Shown here one piece after another: positions 42,374-52,497 of a stretch of 64,000 bases of DNA. The notes under the pieces were generated by a model. That model saw nothing but the letters and a program-made list of their open reading frames with translations, did not search any database and was not told where the DNA came from. Made by a program: the position numbers and the translations under genes. The first letter of the stretch is position 1. Each line of letters begins with the position of its first letter. Origin of the DNA: Sphaerisporangium sp040685555 (GTDB taxonomy: Bacteria; Actinomycetota; Actinomycetes; Streptosporangiales; Streptosporangiaceae); contig NZ_JBFBIK010000014.1 in the NCBI RefSeq assembly GCF_040685555.1, forward strand, positions 1 to 64,000, read 5' to 3'.

Positions 42374-42440
42374 CAAGACCCGCCAAGACCCTCAAATTAC
42401 GCGATTTGCTGGCTATGAAGGCCGCCCGACCTGGGCGGCC
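42374..42440 (+). promoter_or_regulatory. Tandem direct repeat and promoter region of the kdp operon
   Basis: CAAGACCC occurs twice at 10-bp spacing (42374-42381 and 42384-42391), and CTCAA continues the period. Helically phased direct repeats of this kind are typical binding sites for OmpR/PhoB-type response regulators such as KdpE. A TATGAA near 42414-42419 could be the -10. It is followed by a perfect 8-bp hairpin, GGCCGCCC / GGGCGGCC (42420-42440), before the first ribosome site. kdpDE is not in the window. Confidence 0.45.
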
Positions 42441-42473
42441 GGAAGCTCGTTCGTCCGGATTTGAGGAGTGGGG

Positions 42474-42557
42474 ATGGCTGACGTCATCTTCGTTGCCCTG
42501 ACGATCGCGATATTCGTGATCATCGGGTTCGTCGTCAAGGCGGTGGAGCGCCTGTGA
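42474..42557 (+). CDS. 27-residue membrane peptide at the head of the kdp operon
   Basis: ATG 42474 follows GAGGAG by 5 bp and encodes a single hydrophobic helix with a basic/acidic tail (MADVIFVALTIAIFVIIGFV, then VKAVERL). Its stop overlaps the kdpF start (GTGA). Small membrane peptides of this type precede kdpF in many actinomycete kdp operons. It may be a second KdpF-like stabilising or regulatory subunit. Too short for automatic calling, but the ribosome site and overlap make it very likely real. Confidence 0.75.
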   Translation: MADVIFVALTIAIFVIIGFVVKAVERL

Positions 42558-42643
42558 GCGCTGTCAACGCCGCCGGGCTGGTGGTCACCGTCGTCCTGGT
42601 GATCTTCATGGTCGCGGCCCTGCTGTTCCCGGAGCGCTTCTGA
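42554..42643 (+). CDS. kdpF: KdpF, small subunit of the K+-transporting ATPase
   Basis: A 29-residue single-helix peptide (GLVVTVVLVIFMVAALLFPE then RF) with the KdpF-typical Pro-Glu-Arg-Phe end. GTG 42554 overlaps the stop of the preceding peptide and its own TGA overlaps the kdpA ATG (TGATG), so all three are translationally coupled. KdpF stabilises the KdpABC complex in the membrane. Confidence 0.85.
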   Translation: MSAVNAAGLVVTVVLVIFMVAALLFPERF

Positions 42644-44303
42644 TGTCGACCGCGACCGCGGGGATCCTGTTCATCGCGTCCCTCGTCGTCGCCCTGGTGC
42701 TGACGCACCGGCCGCTGGGCGACTACATGTACCGCGTCTACACCGGTGTGAGGCATCTGGGGGTGGAGCGGGTGATCTACCGGCTCGTCGGCGTCCAGCC
42801 GGACGCCGAACAGCGGTGGAGCGTGTACGCCCGCGGCGTGCTGGCCTTCTCGGCCGTCTCCATCCTGTTCCTGTACGCCTTCCAGCGCCTCCAGGACAAG
42901 CTCTTCCTGAACCTCGGCTTCGCCGCCGTCCCCGACCACATCGCGTGGAACACCGCCGTCAGCTTCGTCACCAACACCAACTGGCAGGCGTACTCCGGCG
43001 AGTCCACGATGGGCCACCTGGTGCAGATGGCCGGCCTGGCCGTGCAGAACTTCGTGTCGGCCGCCGTCGGCATGGCCGTCGCGATGGCGCTGGTCCGAGG
43101 GTTCGCCCGCAAGCAGACTGAGAACCTCGGCAACTTCTGGGTCGACCTGGTCAGGGGCACGGTGCGCATCCTGCTGCCGATCGCCTTCGTCGGCGCGATC
43201 GTCCTGGTGGCGGGCGGGCTGATCCAGAACTTCTCCGGCGTCCACGAGGTCGCGAGGCTCGCCGGGGGCACGCAGGGCATCACCGGCGGCCCCGTCGCCA
43301 GCCAGGAGATCATCAAGGAGCTGGGCAACAACGGCGGCGGGTTCTACAACACCAACTCCGCCCACCCCTTCGAGAACGCCGGCAGCTGGACGAACTGGGT
43401 CGAGATCTTCGCGATCCTCGTGCTGCCGTTCGCGCTGCCGCGCACGTTCGGCCGGATGGTGGGCGACAAGCGCCAAGGCTACGCGATCGTCGCGGTCATG
43501 GGCGTCCTGGCCTTCACCAGCGTCGCCGTGCTCACCGGGCTGGAGCTCGCGCACAACGGCACGGTCCCGCAGGCCGTCGGCGCCGCGATGGAGGGCAAGG
43601 ACGTGAGGTTCGGCGTCGCCAACTCCGGCACCTTCGCCGCGGCCACGACGCTGACCTCCACCGGGGCCGTCAACTCCTTCCACGACTCGTTCACCGCGCT
43701 CGGCGGCATGGTGACGATGGTCAACATGATGCTGGGCGAGGTCGCGCCCGGCGGGGTTGGAGCAGGTCTGTACGGCATGCTCGTGCTCGCGGTGATCACC
43801 GTCTTCGTCGCCGGCCTCATGGTCGGCCGCACGCCCGAGTACCTCGGCAAGAAGATCGGCGCCCGCGAGATCAAGCTGGCGTCGCTGTACTTCCTGACCA
43901 CACCGGTGCTCGTGCTCATTGGCACGGCCCTGGCCATGGGCTCGCCGGCACAGCGGGCGAGCATGCTGAACGGCGGGCCGCACGGCCTGTCGGAGGTGCT
44001 CTACGCCTTCACCAGTGCCTCCAACAACAACGGATCGGCCTTCGCCGGACTCACCGTGAACACCCCGTGGTACGACACCGTGCTCGGCCTTTGCATGGCG
44101 TTCGGACGCTTCCTGCCGATCGTCTTCGTGCTCGGCCTGGCGGGCTCGCTGGCCAGGCAGGCACCCGTGCCGGCGTCGGCCGGCACGCTGCCCACGCACC
44201 GGCCGCAGTTCGTCGGCATGGTCGTCGGCGTGACGATCATCCTCGTCGCGCTGACCTTTCTCCCCGCCCTGGCGCTCGGGCCGCTCGCGGAAGGAATCTC
44301 GTA

Positions 44304-44304
<1 letters not shown>
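42643..44304 (+). CDS. kdpA: K+-transporting ATPase subunit A
   Basis: A 553-residue KdpA, the channel-like SKT-superfamily subunit. Four pore loops are recognisable, including FVTNTNWQAYSGES (first P-loop region), NNGGGFYNTNSAHPFEN (second) and FTSASNNNGSAFAGL (fourth). It binds K+ at the outer face and passes it to KdpB. The length is that of the family. Its stop overlaps the kdpB start (TAATG). Confidence 0.97.
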
Positions 44305-46451
<2,147 letters not shown>

Positions 46452-47330
46452 ATGGAACGCCTGCCAAGCTGGATCCGCCAGCACCTGGCCGCGCTGCGCG
46501 CGCTGCTCGTGCTCACCGTGGTCACCGGGGCCGTCTACCCGCTCGTGGTCACCGGGATCGCCCAGGCCGTGTTCAACGGCAGTGCCAACGGCTCGCTCGT
46601 GCGGAAGGAGGGCAAGGACACGGGCAGCTCCCTCGTCGGCCAGAGCTTCACCGACGCCTCCGGCACCCCGGTCAGGAAGTACTTCCAGAGCCGCCCCTCA
46701 GCGGCCGGCGACGGGTACGACATGACGTCCACCGCCGCCGGCAACCTCGGCCCCGAGGACATCGTGGACACCCTCCCGGTGCCCGGAGCCAAGGACGCGG
46801 CGGGCGAGCCCGACACCGGCAAGCGGAGCCTGCTCACCCAGGTCTGCGCCCGTAGCAAGGCGATCGGCGAGCTGGAGGGCGTCAGCGGCGCGCGGCCGTA
46901 CTGCACGGCCGGCGGGGTCGGCGCGGTGCTGAAGGTCTTCCCGGCCGTCGGCACGCCGGCCCGCGCCGTCAGCGTCAACCAGGCCTGCCCGGCGGCGCCC
47001 TTCGTCGCCGAGTACAGGGGCGTGAAGGTCGAGTGCGCCAACCCCGGCGAGGACTACGCGGGCGGCCGTACGGTCGCGGTGCGGGGCTCGGCGAAGGCCG
47101 TCGTGCCGCCCGACGCGGTCACCGCCAGCGGCTCCGGCCTCGACCCGGACATCTCGGTCGCCTACGCCCGCCTGCAGGCCAACCGCGTCGCCAAGGAGCG
47201 CGGACTCACACCGGCCCAGGTGGGGACGCTGATCGACGAGAACACCACGGGCCGGAGCCTCGGGTTCATGGGTGAACCCGGGGTGAACGTCCTCCAGCTC
47301 AACCTGGCCCTCGATCGGCTCAAGGGATAG
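46452..47330 (+). CDS. kdpC: K+-transporting ATPase subunit C (enlarged)
   Basis: A 292-residue KdpC, about 100 residues longer than the enterobacterial protein. An N-terminal membrane helix (LLVLTVVTGAVYPLVVTGI) and the family motifs GSLVGQSF (seen as SSLVGQSFTD), YFQSRPSAAGDGYD and the C-terminal SGSGLDPDISVAYARLQANR, TGRSLGFMGEPGVNVLQLN are intact. The extra region in the middle contains four Cys (VCARS, PYCTAG, QACPAA, VECANP) that could form disulfides outside the membrane. It starts directly after the kdpB stop. No kdpD/kdpE gene follows. Confidence 0.95.
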   Translation: MERLPSWIRQHLAALRALLVLTVVTGAVYPLVVTGIAQAVFNGSANGSLVRKEGKDTGSSLVGQSFTDASGTPVRKYFQSRPSAAGDGYDMTSTAAGNLGPEDIVDTLPVPGAKDAAGEPDTGKRSLLTQVCARSKAIGELEGVSGARPYCTAGGVGAVLKVFPAVGTPARAVSVNQACPAAPFVAEYRGVKVECANPGEDYAGGRTVAVRGSAKAVVPPDAVTASGSGLDPDISVAYARLQANRVAKERGLTPAQVGTLIDENTTGRSLGFMGEPGVNVLQLNLALDRLKG

Positions 47331-47456
47331 GGCGATGGGCGGAGCGCGCGGCCGGTTCGCCGCCGAGGCCGGGGACCTCCTCCGGGCTCCCGAGGACGAT
47401 CGCAGCCGGTTTCCACTGACCGGATTTCGGTGGACTATGAGACGATGCGAGGCGTC

Positions 47457-48086
47457 ATGCACGCCAATCTGCCTTTACGGCTTGCGCGGTCGGCGGTCTT
47501 CGCCGTGGTGTGCTTGACGCTTGCCTCGGTGGCGCACCGGTTCGCGGGCGGGGGCGGGCCCACGTCGCAGGCGCTGCTGTCCGGTGGGCTGGTCGTCATG
47601 ACGGTCACGGCCGCGCTTGCCGGGCGAGAACGCTCGCCGGTGACCGTGACCGGGCTCCTTCTCCTCGCCCAGGCGTTTCTGCACCGGCTGCTCGGTACGG
47701 CCGGCGCGCCCGTCAGCCCGCCGTCCCATGGACATGGCCCGGGCGAGACACCGCTCGGCCACGGTCCGGGTGTGAGCGCGGGCTTACCGCTGGGTCACGG
47801 GCTGGGCGTGAGCGCGGGCATGCTCCTCGCCCACCTCACCGCCGCGCTGCTCACCGGCTGGTGGGTCTCTCGGGGCGACGCGGTGCTGTGGTCGGTCCTG
47901 CGGAGGGCCGGCGCCTACGCGACGCGGCGCCTCACGGTGCTTCTCCACCTCCTGCGGCAGGACGTCACCCCCACACCTCCTGGCGTGCCGTTCGGGCGCG
48001 CCGAGGAGGCCATCCGTCCCGTGTGCGACCGCGTTCTGCGGCACGCGGTCGTCCGGCGCGGTCCTCCGGTTCTCCCTGTCCTCTGA
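47457..48086 (+). CDS. Membrane protein upstream of ycnI (paralog of the gene at 40876)
   Basis: 209 residues, the same layout as the protein at 40876: helices at SAVFAVVCLTLASVAHRFAG, LLSGGLVVMTVTAALAG and VTVTGLLLLAQAFLHRLLG, then a His-Gly-Pro-rich loop (SHGHGPGETPLGHGPG and LPLGHGLGVSAG) longer than in the paralog, a fourth helix with LTAALLTGWWVSRGD, and the shared end VLRHAVVRRGPPVLPVL. ATG 47457 follows GCGAGG. The His-rich loop suggests binding of copper or another metal. It is followed by a YcnI gene. Confidence 0.78.
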   Translation: MHANLPLRLARSAVFAVVCLTLASVAHRFAGGGGPTSQALLSGGLVVMTVTAALAGRERSPVTVTGLLLLAQAFLHRLLGTAGAPVSPPSHGHGPGETPLGHGPGVSAGLPLGHGLGVSAGMLLAHLTAALLTGWWVSRGDAVLWSVLRRAGAYATRRLTVLLHLLRQDVTPTPPGVPFGRAEEAIRPVCDRVLRHAVVRRGPPVLPVL

Positions 48087-48165
48087 GTCCCCTCGCGCGC
48101 GCAGGTACGCATCTCGTACCGCTCGCGCCTCTTCGGCATTCACGTAGACAATCGGAGAATCCCCC

Positions 48166-48906
48166 ATGGCACTGACCGCCATCCGCCGTCGCGCCGTCAC
48201 CGTCACCGCCGGTGCGCTCGCCCTCACCTTCGGCCTGGCCCTGCCCGCGCTCGCCCACGTCACGATCAATCCCGGCACCGCGGAGAAGGGGGCCTGGACC
48301 AAGATCGGCTTCCGCGTTCCCAACGAGCGGGACAAGGCCAGGACGACCAGGCTCGAAGTCCAGTTCCCCATAGATCACCCGCTTCCCTTCGTCTCGGTCA
48401 GGCCGGTTCCCGGCTGGGACGTGAAGCTCACCAAGGGCAAGCTGCCCAAGCCCGTGGTCTCCGACGACGGGGACAAGGTCACCGAGTCCGTACTCAAGAT
48501 CACCTGGACGGGCGGGAAGATCGAGCCGGGGCAGTTCCAGGAGTTCGAGGTCTCGGTCGGCCCGCTGCCCAAGGACGTGGACGAGCTGACCTTCCCCACC
48601 ATCCAGACCTACTCGGGCGGTGAGGTCGTCAAGTGGGCCGACGCGCCCAAGGCCGACGGGTCCGAGCCCGAACACCCGGCCCCGGTCCTCAAGCTGGTGG
48701 CCCCCACCGAGGATGGCGGCCACTCGGACACGGCCGCCGCCACGCCGCCGGCCGCCGCTCTCTCGGTGACCCCGATCGCGGAGGCCTCGTCGGGCACGCC
48801 CGGCGACTCCGACGGTACGGCCAGGCTGCTGGGCGGCTTGGGCATCGTGGTCGGCCTGCTCGGGGCCGTGATCGGCGTGGTCGGACTGCGGCGCTCGCGC
48901 GGCTAG
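48166..48906 (+). CDS. YcnI-family (DUF1775) copper-binding protein
   Basis: 246 residues. The signal peptide ends LPALA|HVTINP, so mature residue 1 is His, as in the YcnI Cu(II) site, which also uses a Trp (GGEVVKWAD) and an acidic residue. The DUF1775 beta-sandwich (IGFRVPNERD, VPGWDVKL and EFEVSVGPLP) is followed by a linker and a C-terminal membrane anchor (GGLGIVVGLLGAVIGVVGL). YcnI proteins are membrane-anchored copper metallochaperones. It follows the His-rich membrane protein and is convergent with a MerR gene. Confidence 0.92.
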   Translation: MALTAIRRRAVTVTAGALALTFGLALPALAHVTINPGTAEKGAWTKIGFRVPNERDKARTTRLEVQFPIDHPLPFVSVRPVPGWDVKLTKGKLPKPVVSDDGDKVTESVLKITWTGGKIEPGQFQEFEVSVGPLPKDVDELTFPTIQTYSGGEVVKWADAPKADGSEPEHPAPVLKLVAPTEDGGHSDTAAATPPAAALSVTPIAEASSGTPGDSDGTARLLGGLGIVVGLLGAVIGVVGLRRSRG

Positions 48907-48928
48907 AGCTCGCGGCGGGCGAGACGGG

Positions 48929-49288
48929 TCACGTGCTCGGGTGCTCGCGAGCCCGCTGCATCTCGGCGTTGATGCGCAGGGCCTCGGCGAGCTGGTCCTC
49001 CAGGATGATGATGCGGCAGGCGGAGTCCAGCGCCGTACCTTGGTCGATCAGTTCCCGGGCCCTCGCGGCCAGGCGCAGTTGGTAGCGGGAGTAGCGGCGG
49101 TGGCCGCCCTCGGAGCGCTGCGGTGTGATCAGCCTGGCGGTGTCCAGGCTGCGCAGGAACGCCGGCGTGACGCCGAGGATCTCCGCGGCGCGGCCCATGC
49201 TGTACGCCGGGTAGTCGTCATCGTCGAACTTGTCGTCGTGGCTGCCGTCGGATGTGTCGCCGGCCGAGGCCGGCTGCGTTTGCTCCAC
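48929..49288 (-). CDS. MerR-family transcriptional regulator
   Basis: 119 residues. An acidic leader (DGSHDDKFDDDDYP) then the MerR winged helix: YSMGRAAEILGVTPAFLRSL, DTARLITPQRSEGGHRRYSR and a short coiled dimerisation helix (ALDSACRIIILEDQLAEALR). No Cys metal site, so it is not a metal sensor of the CueR type. It looks like the HspR/SoxR-like short actinomycete group. GTG 49288 has GGAAGG 4 bp upstream; the open frame to 49333 lacks a site. It is convergent with ycnI. Confidence 0.85.
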   Translation of the reverse strand: MEQTQPASAGDTSDGSHDDKFDDDDYPAYSMGRAAEILGVTPAFLRSLDTARLITPQRSEGGHRRYSRYQLRLAARARELIDQGTALDSACRIIILEDQLAEALRINAEMQRAREHPST

Positions 49289-49803
49289 TAAACCTTCCGG
49301 AACGCGAACAGGGGCCCCGGTGCCGAAGTGCACCGGGGCCCAACGAGGTTCAACACCATCTACCGGCCATTCGGCCGGCTTGTCGTTTCCGCGTCAGCCG
49401 CCCTGTGGGGGCGGGGACGCGGGGATCGCTTGTACGTGACCGTAGACCACCTTCCCATCCGTGGAGCTGCGGCACCCGTGCGGCGGAACTCAGCCGGCGA
49501 CGGGCGATCCCGATGGCGCCCAACACTCCCTTCTGCTTCTTTACCGTCATTTCAAACGTCGGGCGGCCCCTCTGGCCGCCCAGGCGGCGGATCCACGGCC
49601 CGAGCCCTTCCACTGCACCGGCCCCGGCACGTCCGATCTGCGCCATTCCATTCATCCAGGCAGTTCGTCTCTGCCTCGGCTCGTGGACTTGTCCTTAGCG
49701 ATGACAGGAACTCTATCCTCGATGCCGCTCAATGTCTACATCAAGCACTGCAGAATTTAGGAGCACCCCACAGAAGGTTCATGGTCGGGGAACCGGCCAT
49801 GGC
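49289..49803. other. Intergenic region upstream of the MerR gene, no gene recognised
   Basis: 515 bp. Open frames on both strands are short, overlapping and without ribosome sites. G/C content at third positions is not biased to any frame. It is presumably the MerR promoter region plus eroded sequence next to the pseudogenes that follow. Confidence 0.4.
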
Positions 49804-50058
49804 TCACCGGGCCGGATCGTCTCGGTCACGCCAGGGCCGGCTCGCGCGCGCGGCCACCTGGACCTGTCGCATGTGCGCGTCGAAAGCCGCGAGGACGTCG
49901 TCGATGGTCATGTTCGGTGTGGTCCACTCGCCGCACGAGCACGCCCCGAACGAGAAGGGCGCCAGCCGCTCGATGGCGGTCAGGTCGTCGTACTCCTGCA
50001 GCTGGTGGGCATCGCGGTCAACCAGCGGGTCGAGCCTCCAGTGCGGCATGCCGCTCAT
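49804..50058 (-). CDS. Small hypothetical protein with a CSCG motif
   Basis: 84 residues: MSGMPHWRLDPLVDRDAHQL, then PFSFGACSCGEWTTPNMTI and DDVLAAFDAHMRQVQVAARA. The Cys-Ser-Cys-Gly-Glu-Trp segment, followed by a helix containing His, resembles a small metal-binding or zinc-ribbon-like module found in many actinomycete hypotheticals. ATG 50058 has AGGAG 7 bp upstream. Function unknown. It is downstream of the broken SGNH gene. Confidence 0.6.
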   Translation of the reverse strand: MSGMPHWRLDPLVDRDAHQLQEYDDLTAIERLAPFSFGACSCGEWTTPNMTIDDVLAAFDAHMRQVQVAARASRPWRDRDDPAR

Positions 50059-50327
50059 CACCAATCTCCTGTCCGGCCCGGCAGCGAGGCCGGCCAGGCG
50101 TCGGGTACGTCTGGCGCAGGCCCTTCCACCCTGATTTTGCAGCGTGTGGCTCCAGGTTGATACAAGCCGCTTGCGGGCGCCGCCGGTGTCACCTCGCCGG
50201 TCGCGGCGAGTCGCGGAGCCCGGCCGCGGTCGCGCCGGTCAGGCCGTTCACCTCTTCGGACGTGAGCTCGCCGCCGCGTCCGTACTCGGCGCCGCACTCC
50301 GATCGCGGCGGCTCCGCTGACACCGGT

Positions 50328-50674
50328 TCAGCTGAAAGGCTGGAGCTGGGGGCGTTTGGCGGTGCGGCCGTCACCGGACGATCGCCCTCGTATTCGCCGG
50401 ACGACCCAGGGGCCGCCGAACGAGGTGATCCAGCGCAGTTCGCGATAGACGGCCCGTGGGAGCCGGTGGGGCGGTGAGACGGGCAGCGCCCGGGTCCAGG
50501 AGTCGTCGCTGCCGGGGAGACCGAGAGAAGGCCGGGGTTGGCCGCCGCGAGCCGCTGGGCGAGCCGGTCGGCCCAGCCCCGGTGGCCGAGCAGGTCGTCG
50601 CCGTCGCCGATGCCCTCGGTCTGGCTGTCGCCGAGCGCCACGTAGCGGAGATGGCCGCGTTCAGGCATGGTCAT
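50328..50674 (-). pseudogene. SGNH/GDSL hydrolase with internal deletion and frameshift
   Basis: The N-terminus is normal: HLRYVALGDSQTEGIGDGDD with the catalytic Ser in GDSQTEG, then GWADRLAQRL and NPGLL. After about 50 codons the frame is wrong. In the +2 frame the family C-terminus appears: SWTRALPVSPPHRLPRAVYR, ELRWITSFGGPWVVRRIRG and RSSGDGRTAKRPQLQPFS, ending at TGA 50330-50328. The central two thirds, with the oxyanion Gly/Asn blocks and the catalytic Asp-His, are gone. A clean internal deletion of an ordinary esterase gene. Its start overlaps the PadR remnant upstream. Confidence 0.8.
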
Positions 50675-51113
50675 GGCCCTTTCTGGATGCGGCGCGCTCG
50701 CGCAGCAGCTGGGCGGTCTCGTGGCACCAGTCGCGGTTCTCCCGCTCGAATCGCAGGCCGCGCAGGCAGGTGAGGTAGGGGCCTATCCGGTCGCCGTGGC
50801 GCAGGAAGGCGTTCTCGTCGAGGTCGCCGCGCAGGCGCCGCAAGGTCTTCTCGAAGATCTCGATCTTGGCGGCGGCCGCCGCCTCGCGGTCGCTGAGACG
50901 GTCGAGCACGGTCTCGACGGGCAGATCGTCGACCGCCTGGACGAGGACGAGCAGGTCCTCGCGGATGAAGGTGGGTTTGGACCCGGCCTCGGCGAACCGC
51001 TCCAGCTCGGCGAGGCCGGCCTCGGTGACGGTGAACAGCCGTTTGTTGGGCCGGTCGTGCTGGATGACCTGGCGACCGGTGATCAGCCCTTCCCGCTCAA
51101 GCTTGGTCAGTGC
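50661..51113 (-). pseudogene. PadR-family regulator, N-terminally truncated
   Basis: From about 51110 the frame reads LTKLEREGLITGRQVIQHDR, PNKRLFTVTEAGLAELERF and then the PadR C-terminal helical domain (LRRLRGDLDENAFLRHGDRI). The first 35-40 residues of the DNA-binding winged helix are missing: an in-frame TAG (51114-51116) precedes LTKLERE and no start codon is available. The palindrome CTCACC-AA-GGTGAG at 51118-51131 marks the break. The gene originally overlapped the SGNH hydrolase gene, so both were probably inactivated in the same decay. Confidence 0.75.
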
Positions 51114-51274
51114 CTACCTCACCAAGGTGAGACCGCGCCCGTCTCGACGTGAGCGGCCAAGTCAGATTTGTCCCCCGTCAGCCGTTCCATGGCGCCGGCG
51201 AGTCCCATAGGTCCGGCTCCGGCATCGCGTTGTCACCATCAACCGGTGTCGCCGGCCGGCCGTACCGGCTCCCG

Positions 51275-51316
51275 TTGGGGCCGAAAGTCCCGCCGCGTCG
51301 GGACTTTCATCGCTGA
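51275..51316. promoter_or_regulatory. Two DosR/DevR-like boxes upstream of the Acg-type gene
   Basis: Box 1 (core GGGGCCGAAAGTCCC, 51277-51291) matches 16 of 20 positions of the known consensus TTSGGGACTWWAGTCCCSAA. Box 2 (GGGACTTTCATCGCT, 51300-51314) matches 14 of 20. Both lie 70-110 bp before the ATG of the Acg-like gene, a gene type controlled by DosR in mycobacteria, where paired boxes are common. Confidence 0.6.
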
Positions 51317-51386
51317 CCATGCGCGACGCCAGCGGGCACGCTTGCTGTGGGGCAGTACCGGAGCGAAGCGTGGAACGGGAAAGGCA

Positions 51387-52382
51387 ATGAACGCTCACAC
51401 AGCCGGCGAGATCTCCGGCACGTTGCGCACCGCCGTCGAGGCGGCCGTCTGGGCGCCTTCGACGCACAACACCCAGCCGTGGTCCTTCGCCGTCTCCGGG
51501 AACGAGATCAGCCTGCGTGCGGACCCGGACAGGAAGCTGCGCCTCGCCGACACGACCGGCCGCCAGATGCTGATCAGCTGCGGCGCGGCGCTCTTCAACG
51601 TACGGATCGCCCTTCGCGCGCTCGGCTATGAGCCTGAGGTACGGCGGTTTCCCGATCCCGACCGCTCTCTGCTGCTGGCCACGATCCGGGCACGACGGGG
51701 CGTGGAGGCCGACGAGCAAACCATGTCGTTGTACGGGGAGATCGAGCGGCGCCGCACGCATCGCGCCGGGTTCACCACCGCGCGGGTCAGGGAGCAGGTG
51801 ACAGAGATGCTGATGGCTCAGGCGAGCACCGAGGGGGCCCGCCTGATGCCCGTCCGGTCGCAGGTCGAGGCGCGCGTGCTGGCCGCGCTCACCAGCGCCG
51901 CCCAGGACGTCCAGTCCCAGGACCGCATGATCGGCCTGGAGTTGATCCGCTGGGCCCGGCCTCCGGGCAGCACCCGCAGGGACGGCGTGCCTGCCCACAG
52001 CTACCCGCTCACGCAAAGACGCACATATCCACAGCATTTCGCCCAACGGGACTACGCCTGGGGCCACTCCTGGGGCAGCGAGACCGAACAGCGCAGGTCC
52101 ACGGCCACCGGGCTGGTGGCCGTGCTCACCACGCGGGCCGACACCCGGCACGATTGGCTGGCCGCGGGTGAGGCGTTGCAGCGCACCCTGCTCCGCGCCT
52201 CCGCCTGTGGGCTCAGCGCGGCCTTCCACACCCAGGCGCTGGAGATGCCGGAACTGCGGGAGTTCATCCGAAACCACCTGTGCTCCGGCGAGCACCCACA
52301 AATGATCATGAGGCTGGGCTTCGTACGAGACGGGACGGGAAGCGTCCGCCGCCCGTGTTCGGAGGTGCTGGAGGAGCGCTGA
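51387..52382 (+). CDS. Acg-family FMN-binding protein (Rv2032-like nitroreductase fold)
   Basis: 331 residues built from two nitroreductase-like halves. N-terminal half: AAVWAPSTHNTQPWSFAVSG (the Acg hallmark A-x-x-APS-HNTQPW), RMLxxxCGAALFN-type segment (QMLISCGAALFNVRIALRAL). C-terminal half: DWLAAGEALQRTLLRASACG and the PQMIMRLGF end. Acg proteins bind FMN but lack the usual lid, are thought to sequester flavin, and belong to the DosR dormancy regulon in mycobacteria. ATG 51387 starts at the fold; an upstream open frame is not supported. Two DosR-like boxes lie 70-110 bp upstream. Confidence 0.88.
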   Translation: MNAHTAGEISGTLRTAVEAAVWAPSTHNTQPWSFAVSGNEISLRADPDRKLRLADTTGRQMLISCGAALFNVRIALRALGYEPEVRRFPDPDRSLLLATIRARRGVEADEQTMSLYGEIERRRTHRAGFTTARVREQVTEMLMAQASTEGARLMPVRSQVEARVLAALTSAAQDVQSQDRMIGLELIRWARPPGSTRRDGVPAHSYPLTQRRTYPQHFAQRDYAWGHSWGSETEQRRSTATGLVAVLTTRADTRHDWLAAGEALQRTLLRASACGLSAAFHTQALEMPELREFIRNHLCSGEHPQMIMRLGFVRDGTGSVRRPCSEVLEER

Positions 52383-52497
52383 ACCTCCAGGGCGTGTTCT
52401 CGCGGCCTACGACCGCGCCTTCCGATCACTCAACCATCCGGAGGCCTACGTCAAGATCACCGCCGCGAGCGCCTGTTTCAGGAGTACGGCCACCGCT

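Noticed and set aside
42224..42473. c-di-AMP (ydaO) riboswitch in the kdp leader
   Set aside because: None of the conserved ydaO sequence blocks is present; only a simple 8-bp hairpin.
52383..52497. Short frame reading AYDRAFRSLNHPEAYVKITA-like sequence
   Set aside because: Possibly a small fragment of a transposase or other gene, but too short and without start or family support.
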